Shown: positions 46,081 to 54,594, counted from the stretch's first letter. The stretch: DNA of 64,000 nucleotides from Rhodoferax sp. (GCF_028689295.1 NZ_JAQTWL010000006.1:1-64000); one strand, 5' to 3'. Notes: generated by a model from the letters alone, not told the origin. Made by a program: numbers and translations.

Positions 46081-47400
46081 ATGCTGGCACAAGAAATCAT
46101 TCGTATCAAACGTGACGGCCACACTCTGGCGCGCGCCCACATCGACGCTTTTGTGCGTGGCCTCGTCGATGGCTCCTGGAGCGAAGGCCAGGCGGCCGCG
46201 CTGGCCATGGCCATGTTTCTCAAGGGCATGAGCCGCGCGGAAACGGTTGACCTAACCCTGGCCATGACACATTCCGGGCTGGTGATGGACTGGTCGACCG
46301 CCAAATTGAACGGCCCGGTGCTGGACAAACATTCCACCGGCGGCGTGGGTGACAAGGTGAGCCTGATGCTGGCCCCCATCGTGGCGGCATGTGGCGGCGT
46401 GGTGCCGATGATCTCGGGTCGCGGCCTGGGCCACACCGGCGGCACGCTCGACAAGCTCGCCAGCATCCCGGGCTACCAGTGCGCGCCCGATGTGCCCACG
46501 CTGCAACGGGCGCTGCACAGCGCGGGCTGCGCCATCATTGGCCAGACGGCCGACCTGGCGCCGGCCGACCGCAGGCTGTACGCCATTCGCGATGTGACGG
46601 CCACGGTCGAGTCGGTGCCGCTGATCACCGCCAGCATCCTGTCGAAAAAACTCGCCGCCGGCCTGCAGGCCCTGGTCATGGATGTGAAAGTGGGCAACGG
46701 CGCCTTTGCCGATTCGCTGGCCATGGCCACCACCCTGGCCGAATCGCTGGTGCAGGTCGCCAACGGTGCCGGGCTGCCGACGCGCGCCTGGCTCACCGAC
46801 ATGAACCAGGTGCTGGGCAGCACTTGCGGCAACGCGCTGGAAGTGCTTGAGGCCGTGCAGTTTCTGCGTGGTGACGCTGTGGACCCGCGGCTGCTCGATG
46901 TCACCCGGCGCCTGAGCGCCGAGCTGTTGCTGATGGGCGGCCTGGCTGGCGACGAGGCCCGGGCTCTGCAACAGGTGGATGACGCCCTGCGCAGCGGTCG
47001 CGCGCTGGAACAGTTTGCGCGCATGGTCGCTGCCTTGGGCGGCCCGGCGGACTTCTGCGAGCGCCCCGGTCATTACCTGCCACCCGCGCCGGTTCAACTG
47101 CCGGTGCTGGCGCCACGCGCTGGTTTTGTGGCTGACATGGCCACACGGGACATCGGCTTGGCCGTGGTGGACCTTGGCGGCGGCCGCCGCATGGCCAGCG
47201 ACACCATCGACCCGCGGGTTGGTTTTAGCCAGTTTGCTCAGCTGGGCCAGGCGGTGCGGGCGGGCGAGGTGCTGGCCGTGGTGCACGCGGCCGACGCCAG
47301 CGCCGCAGCGCTTGCCCGACAGACGCTGCTGGAAAAAATTCAGATTCATGAGCATTCGTCGGCGCAGCGCCCGGTGATGCTCAAACGCATCACGACTTAA
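46081..47400 (+). CDS. deoA: Thymidine phosphorylase
   Basis: The enzyme releases thymine or uracil and deoxyribose 1-phosphate. The 439-residue product has LAQEIIRIKRDGHTL, the active-site blocks LDKHSTGGVGDKVSL and GRGLGHTGGTLDKL, and VMDVKVGNGAFAD. It is last in the run from eutB. A phosphopentomutase (deoB), needed to feed DeoC, is not in the window. Confidence 0.96.
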   Translation: MLAQEIIRIKRDGHTLARAHIDAFVRGLVDGSWSEGQAAALAMAMFLKGMSRAETVDLTLAMTHSGLVMDWSTAKLNGPVLDKHSTGGVGDKVSLMLAPIVAACGGVVPMISGRGLGHTGGTLDKLASIPGYQCAPDVPTLQRALHSAGCAIIGQTADLAPADRRLYAIRDVTATVESVPLITASILSKKLAAGLQALVMDVKVGNGAFADSLAMATTLAESLVQVANGAGLPTRAWLTDMNQVLGSTCGNALEVLEAVQFLRGDAVDPRLLDVTRRLSAELLLMGGLAGDEARALQQVDDALRSGRALEQFARMVAALGGPADFCERPGHYLPPAPVQLPVLAPRAGFVADMATRDIGLAVVDLGGGRRMASDTIDPRVGFSQFAQLGQAVRAGEVLAVVHAADASAAALARQTLLEKIQIHEHSSAQRPVMLKRITT

Positions 47401-47410
47401 AACGGGTTGA

Positions 47411-47481
47411 GTCATTGCGAATGAAGTGAAGCAATCCATGACTTCCGAAGACATGGACTGCCGCGCTTCGCTCGCAGTGAC
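47411..47481. repeat. Dispersed palindromic repeat (family A), complete copy
   Basis: The left arm begins GTCATTGCGAATGAAGTGAA and the right arm ends CGCGCTTCGCTCGCAGTGAC. The arms are imperfect inverted copies around CCATGAC-N-CATGGA. The element lies between the convergent deoA and YchJ-like genes, where it may act as a bidirectional terminator. Confidence 0.75.
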
Positions 47482-47490
47482 CACACGGGT

Positions 47491-47898
47491 TCAGTCAGGC
47501 GCCGGCTGCTCGCCGTCGATGTACAGCCAGCGCCCGTCCTCAAACACAAAGCGGCTGATCTCGTGCATGCGCCCGCCGCGCCCGTTTTCACGGTAACGCG
47601 CGACAAACTCCACCACCCCCGCGTCACCCGTGGCCTGCGCGTGGCGCACTTCCAGCCCCAGCCATTTGAGCGGCGGCAGTTCCAGTTCGCCGGGCGACGT
47701 GGACGGGTGCCAGGTGACCAGCAGGTAGTCGATCAGCCCGAGCCCGTAGGCGCTGTAACGCGAGCGCATCAGCGCCTCGGGCGTGGGCGCGTGCACACCT
47801 TGCGCCAAACCCGCGTGCCAGGGGCCGCAACAGTCGCCATAGGGCAGGCCGCTGTCGCACGGGCAGGCGGCGCGGTCGGCCAAGGTGTTCTTTTTCAT
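47491..47898 (-). CDS. YchJ-family SEC-C motif protein
   Basis: The 135-residue protein begins with a zinc-binding SEC-C-type motif (CPCDSGLPYGDCCGPWH) followed by the YchJ domain, which has an NTF2-like fold (MRSRYSAYGLGLIDYLLVTWH, VEFVARYRENGRGGRMHEISRF). Its function is unknown. It is convergent with deoA, with the family A palindrome between them. Confidence 0.9.
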   Translation of the reverse strand: MKKNTLADRAACPCDSGLPYGDCCGPWHAGLAQGVHAPTPEALMRSRYSAYGLGLIDYLLVTWHPSTSPGELELPPLKWLGLEVRHAQATGDAGVVEFVARYRENGRGGRMHEISRFVFEDGRWLYIDGEQPAPD

Positions 47899-48024
47899 GC
47901 GTGCAATGGTAACGGGATGACGCTCGACGGATATAGGCCCGACGGGTCGTAAACTGGTGGCCGATCATGCCCATTGCCTTGACTTCACCCTTTTACCGCT
48001 TGCACGCCGCAAGCGCCTGATGTG

Positions 48025-49761
48025 ATGCGCCTGGCCTGGAGAAACATTCGCTCGCTGCCAGGCTGGTTGCCCGGCTTGGCCACCTTGCTGAACTACCAGC
48101 CCGCCTGGTTGATTCGCGACTTGGTGGCGGGCCTGGCGCTGACCGCGATCCTGGTGCCGGTGGGCATGGGGTATGCCGAGGCCTCGGGGCTGCCCGCCAT
48201 CCATGGCTTGTACGCCACCATCATTCCCCTGATCGTGTATGCCATTTTTGGCCCCAGTCGCATCCTGGTGCTGGGGCCAGATTCGACCCTGACCGCCGTG
48301 ATTGCGGCGCTGATCCTGCCGCTGGCCGCCGGTGATGTTGAGCGCGCTGTGGTGCTGGCAGGCATGCTGGCCATTTTGTCAGGGGTCTGCTCCATGCTGA
48401 TCGGGCTGGCCCGTCTGGGTCTGCTGGCCGACCTGCTGTCCAAACCCATCCGGATTGGTTTTTTGAACGCCATCGCCCTGACCGTGCTGGTCAGCCAACT
48501 GCCCAAGATTTTTGGCTTTCCGACCGAAGCCGAGAGTCTGACGCAGCAGGCGCAGCACCTGTGGCAAGGCCTCGCCAACGGCCAGGGTAACGGGGTGGCG
48601 ATGCTGATTGGCAGCACCAGTCTGGCCCTGATTCTGCTGCTGGCGCGCTGGCGACCGCGCTGGCCTGGCCTGTTGCTGGTGGTACTGCTGGCCACGGGCG
48701 TGTCGGCCTGGTTCAACCTGGCCAACACTGCCCAGTTGTCGGTACTGGGACGCCTGCCGCAGGGCCTGCCAGACTGGCAGTTTCCAGCGGTGTCGTGGTC
48801 CGATATGCGGCAATTGGTGCCCGGCGCCGTCATTATTTCCCTGCTTTCGTTTACCGATACCAGTGTGTTGTCGCGCGCGCTGGCGCAACGTGGTGGCTAC
48901 CGGGTCAGCCAGAGTCAGGAGATGGTGGCGCTGGGCCTGGCCAACATTTCCACCGGGCTGTTTCAGGGGTTTTCCATCAGCAGCAGCGCCTCACGCACCC
49001 CTGTGGCCGAAGCGGCCGGGGCCAAAACGCAAGTGACCGGCCTGGTGGGTGCGCTGGCCATCGGCGTACTGCTGGTCTCTGGCACCGGGTGGCTGCAGAG
49101 CCTGCCCAGCGCGGTGTTGGGCGCCGTGGTCATTGCGGCCTGCCTGTCGTTTGCCGATGTCGCGGGCATGCGGCAAATGTACCGACAGCGCAAGGTGGAA
49201 TTTGCCTTGTCGCTGGCCAGCTTTGTCGGCGTGGCCCTGATCGGCGTCATGGAAGGCATTTTCATCACCCTGGCGCTCGCCATACTGGTGCTGCTGTGGA
49301 ATGCCTGGCACCCCTACTTTGCGGTGCTGGCGCGGGTGGACCGCACCAAGGGTTACCACGACATCACCCGGCACCCCGAGGGCCGACGCGTGCCCGGCCT
49401 GGTTCTGTTCCGCTGGGATGCCCAACTCTTTTTTGCCAACGGCGAGATTTTTCAGGCCCAGGTGCATCGCGCCATCACCAGCGCGCCCACCCCGACGCGG
49501 CGCCTGGTGGTGGTGGCCGATGCCATCACCGACATCGACATCACCGCCGCCGACATGCTGGTCAACCTGCACCATGACTTGACGCAGCAGGGCATTGAGC
49601 TGTGCTTTGCCGGGCTCAAGGGCCAGGTCAAGGACCGGTTGAAGGATTACGGCACGCTGGACCTGATCGGCCACGACATTTTTGCCCCCACCGTCGGCAA
49701 TGCGGTCAACCTCTACCGGACCAGCCATGCCGTGGACTGGAAGGACTGGGATGAAGTTTAG
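48025..49761 (+). CDS. SulP-family anion transporter with STAS domain
   Basis: The 578-residue inner-membrane protein has about 10-12 helices; the conserved region TAILVPVGMGYAEASGLPAIHGLYATIIP is the SulP signature. A cytosolic STAS domain (about 425-560, with VVVADAITDIDITAADML) follows. Substrates in the family are sulfate, bicarbonate or dicarboxylates. A GTG one codon upstream is an alternative start. No carbonic anhydrase or sulfur-assimilation gene is adjacent to settle this. Confidence 0.92.
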   Translation: MRLAWRNIRSLPGWLPGLATLLNYQPAWLIRDLVAGLALTAILVPVGMGYAEASGLPAIHGLYATIIPLIVYAIFGPSRILVLGPDSTLTAVIAALILPLAAGDVERAVVLAGMLAILSGVCSMLIGLARLGLLADLLSKPIRIGFLNAIALTVLVSQLPKIFGFPTEAESLTQQAQHLWQGLANGQGNGVAMLIGSTSLALILLLARWRPRWPGLLLVVLLATGVSAWFNLANTAQLSVLGRLPQGLPDWQFPAVSWSDMRQLVPGAVIISLLSFTDTSVLSRALAQRGGYRVSQSQEMVALGLANISTGLFQGFSISSSASRTPVAEAAGAKTQVTGLVGALAIGVLLVSGTGWLQSLPSAVLGAVVIAACLSFADVAGMRQMYRQRKVEFALSLASFVGVALIGVMEGIFITLALAILVLLWNAWHPYFAVLARVDRTKGYHDITRHPEGRRVPGLVLFRWDAQLFFANGEIFQAQVHRAITSAPTPTRRLVVVADAITDIDITAADMLVNLHHDLTQQGIELCFAGLKGQVKDRLKDYGTLDLIGHDIFAPTVGNAVNLYRTSHAVDWKDWDEV

Positions 49762-49767
49762 GCTTGC

Positions 49768-49803
49768 GGGTCAGACCACTCGCGTAGCGACGTGCTCTGA
49801 CCC
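49768..49803. repeat. Inverted repeat GGGTCAGA...TCTGACCC (family B) between convergent genes
   Basis: Perfect 8-bp arms at 49768-49775 and 49796-49803 flank a 20-base centre. The element lies directly behind the SulP stop. It supplies the final codons and the stop (TGA at 49771-49773) of the radical SAM gene on the minus strand. It may also terminate transcription. Confidence 0.65.
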
Positions 49804-51498
49804 CAACTGATTAGGGTGGCGCGCCTGCCGGGTGGCCAGCGTGCGGCCGGCCTTGGCGGGTGACGCTGTGCGCGGCGGCAACAGGCCGTGCAGCGCCTTG
49901 GGGTTGGCGCGCGCACCGCTGGCAACATAGTCCGCCAGCAGGGCCTGGCGCACCAAGTCTGGCGACTGGCTGGCGCTGAGGTAGTCAAACAAGGCGTCGA
50001 CCAGCGCCTCGGGCGTCAACCGGTGCGTGCTGCGCTGGCGCTGCCACAGCCAGTCCGAAAACGCCATGAAACACCAGAACGGCGAGGCCGCAGCGCTGCC
50101 ATTCACCGCGGGCTGGTGCAGCAACAGCGTAAGCGTTTGTGCAAAACGGCCCGAGTTGGCCAGCAGTTCCCAGTAACGCGCCAGGCGGCCAAAACGTTGC
50201 AGCGTGGCGGCATCGACCACGCCAGTCTGCAACACGTTGTAGGGCGGCTCGGGCGCGTAAACCATGCCATGCGCAGCGCTGTGGCGAGCAATCGGCGCGC
50301 CGCGCAAGCGTTTCAAAATGCCAAGCTGGATCTCTTGCGGGCCAATCGCCAGCAGCCGGTTAAAGCCATCGGCAAAACTCTGCAGCGTTTCACTCGGCAG
50401 GCCAAAGATCAGGTCAACGTGCAGGTGCGCGTGGGTGTGGGCCAGCAGCCAGCGCAGGTTGGCCTCGGTAGCCATGTTGTCCTGGCGCCGCGAGATGGTC
50501 TGCTGCACCGCCACGTTGAATGTCTGCACGCCGACTTCGAGCTGCAGCACGCCCGGCGGGAACTGCGCCAGCATGGCCCGAAGACGGTCCGGCAGGTGGT
50601 CGGGGATGACTTCAAAGTGCAAAAAGAGACCTGCGTTCGAACGCTGCGCCGGCTCGTCACTGCGAGGAACGTCAGCGACGCGGCAGTCCATGACCGCAGG
50701 CTGCGTGGATTGCCGCGCTTCGCTCGCAATGACATCCAAAAAAAATTGCAGGATACGCACCGAATGCTCGATCTTCAGATTGAAAGTCCGGTCAACAAAC
50801 TTGAAGGTGCGCGCGCCGCGCTGGTACAAGGCATCGAGCGCCGCCAGCATCCGGTCCAACTCAAAACCCCAGGCGGTTTTGTCGAGCGCGCTCAGGCAAA
50901 ACTCGCACTTGAACGGGCACCCGCGCGAAGCCTCCACGTACAGCAGGCGGTGCGCCAGGTCGGCCGCGCTGTATTCGCCGTAGGGCAGTTCCAGCTCGGC
51001 CAGCGGCGGCTGCTCACCGGGGATGATTTTCATGAGCGGTTGCGGACCATCCAACAGCGCGCGGCACAGCTTGGCAAAACTCACATCGCCCCAGCCGATG
51101 ATGACATGGTCGGCCAGTAAAGTGATGGCTTGCTGATCGGTCTCGTGGCTCACCTCCGGCCCGCCCAGCACTATTTTGAGGTCGGGCCGCGCGGCCTTGA
51201 GCAGCCGGATCACCTCGGTGGTTTGCGTCACGTTCCAGATGTACACACCAAAACCCACAACCTGCACCCCGGCGGGCGCTTCTGCCGATGGCACAGTCCC
51301 CAGCGTGGCCAGCAGGTCCGCCACCACCTCCTGCGCCGGACGGGAGATCGTGTACTCGCGCAGTTCGGTGAACGCACGCAGGCCCGCACCGCCATGCCGG
51401 TCGAGGTTGGCCAGCAGATAACGCATGCCCAGCGAGGCGTGGATGTAGCGGGCGTTGAGCGTGGCCAGGACGATGCAGGGGAAATTGGTGCGTGTCAT
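49771..51498 (-). CDS. B12-binding-domain radical SAM protein (DUF4080 type)
   Basis: The 575-residue product has an N-terminal cobalamin-binding-like domain (about 1-150, GFGVYIWNVTQTTEVIRLLK). The radical SAM core has its iron-sulfur cysteines in SRGCPFKCEFCLSALD. A C-terminal DUF4080-like region ends it. The product and substrate of this family are unknown. Two segments look foreign: residues encoded by 50656-50733 are a 26-codon in-frame palindromic repeat (IASEARQSTQPAVMDCRVAD), and the C-terminus (GSEHVATRVV) comes from the family B repeat. Both may be tolerated or may impair it. Confidence 0.88.
   Translation of the reverse strand: MTRTNFPCIVLATLNARYIHASLGMRYLLANLDRHGGAGLRAFTELREYTISRPAQEVVADLLATLGTVPSAEAPAGVQVVGFGVYIWNVTQTTEVIRLLKAARPDLKIVLGGPEVSHETDQQAITLLADHVIIGWGDVSFAKLCRALLDGPQPLMKIIPGEQPPLAELELPYGEYSAADLAHRLLYVEASRGCPFKCEFCLSALDKTAWGFELDRMLAALDALYQRGARTFKFVDRTFNLKIEHSVRILQFFLDVIASEARQSTQPAVMDCRVADVPRSDEPAQRSNAGLFLHFEVIPDHLPDRLRAMLAQFPPGVLQLEVGVQTFNVAVQQTISRRQDNMATEANLRWLLAHTHAHLHVDLIFGLPSETLQSFADGFNRLLAIGPQEIQLGILKRLRGAPIARHSAAHGMVYAPEPPYNVLQTGVVDAATLQRFGRLARYWELLANSGRFAQTLTLLLHQPAVNGSAAASPFWCFMAFSDWLWQRQRSTHRLTPEALVDALFDYLSASQSPDLVRQALLADYVASGARANPKALHGLLPPRTASPAKAGRTLATRQARHPNQLGSEHVATRVV
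50656..50733. repeat. Dispersed palindromic repeat (family A) inserted in-frame in a coding region
   Basis: Seventy-eight bases run from GTCACTGCGAGGAACGTCAG to CGCTTCGCTCGCAATGAC, with the arms complementary. It matches the copies at 47411 and (half) 25391. It is a multiple of three long and free of stops in the radical SAM frame, adding 26 residues. Confidence 0.8.
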
Positions 51499-51779
51499 GC
51501 CAATGAGTCGGTCATAGTGTGTGAATGAGCCGTGAGATCCGGAATCTGTGTCCGTAAATTATGGATTCAAAGGCCGGAAATTATGGAATCAAGGGGCAAA
51601 GGCGTGCGGGTATAGGTTGCGCGAGAATGCGCAGCTGAACCATCCACCCCACCAAGCCCCCGCGCTTTGGCCTATCATCCGCCCATCACTTCTCAGGGAC
51701 GGGAACACCATGGACACGTGCGCAAAAGGGCGGGCGATTTCAAACCCGGCAGCGACAGCAGCCAGATCATGACCACTGG

Positions 51780-51804
51780 ATTGCGCCACTTTATTTGTCG
51801 CAAT
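51780..51804. promoter_or_regulatory. Palindrome 1 upstream of the first Fic gene
   Basis: A 25-bp imperfect palindrome has outer arms ATTGCG and CGCAAT around CACTTT-like inner bases. Its centre is 31 bases from that of palindrome 2. The Fic protein carries its own N-terminal helix-turn-helix, which could bind here. Confidence 0.5.
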
Positions 51805-51809
51805 AACCC

Positions 51810-51836
51810 TTGCGCGTCACTTTAAGTGGCGCGATA
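51810..51836. promoter_or_regulatory. Palindrome 2 upstream of the first Fic gene
   Basis: A 27-bp element with 10 of 13 paired positions runs from TTGCGCGTCACTT to AAGTGGCGCGATA. It shares TTGCGC and CACTTT with palindrome 1. It ends 30 bases before the Fic ATG. Confidence 0.55.
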
Positions 51837-51866
51837 CTGGCCGCTTGCCACCAAAATCCCGAGCAC

Positions 51867-53255
51867 ATGCCGCGAATCACCCCTCAAACCGAGCTTGACC
51901 AATTGGCTGCGCTGATGGCTGCGCAACCCGATGGCCTGGGAATTGAGGCTATCCAATCGCAGAGCAAAAGCTTGACGCGCCGCACCTTGCAGCGCCGGTT
52001 GGCCTTGCTGGTCAAGCAAGGTCGGATTCAGATGTTGGGCGAGGCGCGGGCGGTGCGGTACGTGTGTAGCTCGCAGACCGTTGCATTCATCCAGGCACCG
52101 ATACCCACGTTGCAGGCTTCTGCCGAGGTTTACGTGCCTGTTTCATCGGAAGGTGAAGAGATCAAAGCCTACGTGCGCCAACCGCGTGCCATGCGCCCGC
52201 CAATGGGCTACAAACTAGCGTTTCTGGAGCAGTACCACCCCAATCACACGGCCTATTTGCCGCAAAGTCTGCGAGATCAATTGCACGCCATGGGCACAGC
52301 GCGGGCGCAGCAGACTCCCGCTGGCACCTTTGCGCGTGACATCCTCAACCGCTTGCTGATTGACCTGTCTTGGGCCTCTTCGCAACTGGAGGGCAACACC
52401 TACAGCCGGCTCGACACCGAGCGGCTCATTGAGTTCGGCCAGGCCGCCGAAGGCAAGAACGCGCTGGAAACCCAGATGATCCTGAACCACAAGCAGGCCA
52501 TTGAATACCTGGTGCTCGACCCCGCCGACGCCCAAGTGACGCCCGATTGCATCGTCGCGCTGCATGCATTTTTGTCGGATGGTTTGATGGCCGACCCCAC
52601 AGCGGTGGGCCGCCTGCGCTGCCGGGCGGTAGAGATCGGCGGCAGCGTGTATTTGCCGGTGGCCTTGCCGCAGCGGCTGGAGGAACTGTTTGGCATCGTC
52701 ATCCAGATGGCGGCGGAAATTGACGATCCCTTCGAGCAGGCTTTTTTTCTGATGGTGCATTTGCCCTACCTGCAGCCGTTTGAGGATGTGAACAAGCGCG
52801 TGTCGCGGCTGGCGGCCAACATACCGCTCATTCGCCACAACCTGTGCCCGCTGTCTTTCATCGACGTCCCGCAGTTGGCCTATGTGGACGCGATGATCGG
52901 CGTCTATGAACTCAATCGCATCGAGCTGCTGCGTGACGTTTTCGTCTGGGCCTACGAGCGCTCATGCCAGCAATACGTGGCGGTCAAGCAGAACCTGGTG
53001 CCGCCAGACATTTTTCGTCTGCGTTATCGCCAGGCCTTGAGCGACGTGGTGGCGGCCATCGTTCAAAACGACGAGGCCGCCACCGAAGCCACCGTGAATG
53101 TCAGGCTGCCGCCCATGGTCGCCGCCGCCGACAAGGTCCATTTCACCCAACTGGTGCTGCAAGAGTTCGCCGCCTTGCACCCTGGGAACGCGGTGCGGTT
53201 TGGCATCCGGCCCTTGGCGCTTGCCGCTTGGACGAAAAGGCATGGTGGGGCATGA
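51867..53255 (+). CDS. Fic-family protein with variant catalytic motif and N-terminal HTH
   Basis: The 462-residue product has an N-terminal winged-helix region (about 10-65, SLTRRTLQRRLALLVKQGRI). An inhibitory motif of the S-x-x-x-E-G type lies at 171-176 (SSQLEGN). The Fic core has LPYLQPFEDVNKRVSRLAAN. In canonical Fic the loop is HPFx[D/E]GNGRxxR; here the His position is Gln303 and G-N-G is V-N-K, although the phosphate-anchor Arg and the second Arg remain. The His normally activates the target hydroxyl, so AMP transfer may be lost or altered. A small reading frame overlaps its stop. Confidence 0.85.
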   Translation: MPRITPQTELDQLAALMAAQPDGLGIEAIQSQSKSLTRRTLQRRLALLVKQGRIQMLGEARAVRYVCSSQTVAFIQAPIPTLQASAEVYVPVSSEGEEIKAYVRQPRAMRPPMGYKLAFLEQYHPNHTAYLPQSLRDQLHAMGTARAQQTPAGTFARDILNRLLIDLSWASSQLEGNTYSRLDTERLIEFGQAAEGKNALETQMILNHKQAIEYLVLDPADAQVTPDCIVALHAFLSDGLMADPTAVGRLRCRAVEIGGSVYLPVALPQRLEELFGIVIQMAAEIDDPFEQAFFLMVHLPYLQPFEDVNKRVSRLAANIPLIRHNLCPLSFIDVPQLAYVDAMIGVYELNRIELLRDVFVWAYERSCQQYVAVKQNLVPPDIFRLRYRQALSDVVAAIVQNDEAATEATVNVRLPPMVAAADKVHFTQLVLQEFAALHPGNAVRFGIRPLALAAWTKRHGGA

Positions 53256-53608
53256 GCTACAGCCACGACTCGGAAACACCTCGAAATGCAAGTACTGCCG
53301 CAATGGGGCCTATCGGACACAGCGCGCCGATATCGCACCACGCTGGGCGATATGTTTTGGTTGATAGTGAGCAATCCCTTTATGAATCAACGACTTCTAT
53401 CAGCCACCAGCAGTTGATAAGGGCGATAACCGTGAAGATCAGCAAAGGCCTAGAGCTCCCCGTGCTGGCGCTGTCTGGTGTGGGGCACTTGCCTGCACCG
53501 GAGGAGGACGAGAAAGAAACCGCGCGGGTGTTTTATGTGGCGGCGATGCGGGCGACGCAGAGGTTGGTGATTGGGGTGGGAGTGTGTGTTGGGTTGGGAG
53601 GCGGATAA
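53252..53608 (+). pseudogene. Remnant of a UvrD/Rep-type helicase C-terminus
   Basis: The open frame of 118 residues starts with an ATG overlapping the Fic stop (ATGA). Its second half (about 60-110) reads TVKISKGLELPVLALSGVG then ARVFYVAAMRATQRLVIG. These are helicase motifs V (SKGLE-x-P) and VI (FYVAATRAT-like) of superfamily 1, with no upstream motifs left. The first 55 residues match nothing I know. It is a fragment, probably scar sequence at the edge of the ABC-3C operon. Confidence 0.65.
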
Positions 53609-53673
53609 GCGAGAATCACCACACCTAGCGTGGCCTCATTCAATTGCTGCACACTTTGACATACAAGTCATAT

Positions 53674-54594
53674 ATGGATCGCGTACAACAGCTCAGCTAC
53701 GAAAAAGATTTCCGCATCGTCTTCCTTGAAGCCAAGGGAGACGGATTTCAGCGCCTATTCGAAAAACTGATGGCGAAAGGCCACCCTAACGATTTCATGG
53801 CCTGCCGACCATGGGGCAATGTCGGCGACCGGAAAAATGACGGATACCTGCCATCGGCCCGAACCCTATTTCAGAGCTATGCGCCCAATAAGCTGAGTGC
53901 AGCCGAAGCCATCAAGAAGATCAATGAGGATTTCGAGGGCGCAAAAGAGCATTGGGAAAAGTATTTTGATGAATGGACCTTTGTCCATAACGCACCCGAT
54001 GGGCGCCTGGGTCCCCACATCATCGAAGCGCTGGCCAAGCTCGCGCAAGAAAACCCAAATATCAAAATCGGCCATTGCGGCTGGGAAGAAATGCTGGCGA
54101 AGTTTCGCCAGCTCAGTCTGCAGGATCTCGAATCCTGGTTCGGCCCATCGCTGACCATGGAAGCAAACGTCAATCTGGGCTATAGCGATTTGATGGCGGT
54201 ACTCACACATATCAGCGTTGCCCCCGCGCCAGCAACGAGCGAAGTCAAGGATGTATCGCGAGGGAAGATCGAGGCAAACCTTTTGTCTCAGGTGGTCGCC
54301 GATTTTTTGAAGATCGGCATGCAGAAGTCGCCGCTAGTCATGCAGTTCTTCGATAACTGGAAGAACCCCGTGTATGGCGAACAAATTGCTTCGGTTTTCA
54401 AGAGCCAATACGTGTCTCTGAGGGACGCGACGCCCGCGCTTCATCCCGATGAAATCTTTGGACAACTTGAAACCTGGGCAGGGGGAGTCGTGAACACGAC
54501 ACCCACCCACAAGGCGGCAGTGCTGGCGGTCATGGCTTACCTGTTCGACAAGTGCGAAATATTCGAAGACGCCCAAGCAGTGAGGTCAACATGA
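53674..54594 (+). CDS. ABC-three-component system protein, nuclease-like component
   Basis: The 306-residue protein begins MDRVQQLSYEKDFRIVFLEA. Its N-terminal part has LEAKGDGFQRLFEKLM (Glu19), WGNVGDRKNDGY (51-58) and LFQSYAP (65-71). That order recalls the D-x-x-x-DG ... QxK pattern of restriction-endonuclease folds with Lys replaced by Tyr; the fold claim is inference. The middle has EWTFVHNAPDGRLGP and the rest is probably the C-terminal domain shared by ABC-3C effectors. The ATG at 53674 suits the family better than a TTG 30 bases upstream. Its stop overlaps the next start (ATGA). Confidence 0.75.
   Translation: MDRVQQLSYEKDFRIVFLEAKGDGFQRLFEKLMAKGHPNDFMACRPWGNVGDRKNDGYLPSARTLFQSYAPNKLSAAEAIKKINEDFEGAKEHWEKYFDEWTFVHNAPDGRLGPHIIEALAKLAQENPNIKIGHCGWEEMLAKFRQLSLQDLESWFGPSLTMEANVNLGYSDLMAVLTHISVAPAPATSEVKDVSRGKIEANLLSQVVADFLKIGMQKSPLVMQFFDNWKNPVYGEQIASVFKSQYVSLRDATPALHPDEIFGQLETWAGGVVNTTPTHKAAVLAVMAYLFDKCEIFEDAQAVRST

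Larger units (their letters stand above)
51499..51866. other. 368-bp intergenic region upstream of the first Fic gene
   Basis: I found no convincing gene here. Most of the region holds short non-conserved frames and the phrase ATTATGG repeated around 51560 and 51581. The last 90 bases carry two palindromes described separately, which mark it as the control region of the Fic gene. Confidence 0.6.

Noticed and set aside
44920-46140. 406-codon open frame on the minus strand
   Set aside because: Antisense to the purine phosphorylase and deoC genes, with no protein-like domains.
53098-53364. Short frame with KCKYCRNGAYRT overlapping the Fic 3' end
   Set aside because: The CxxC phrase looked like a zinc finger, but the frame is mostly within the Fic gene in another phase and ends quickly. 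I found no family.
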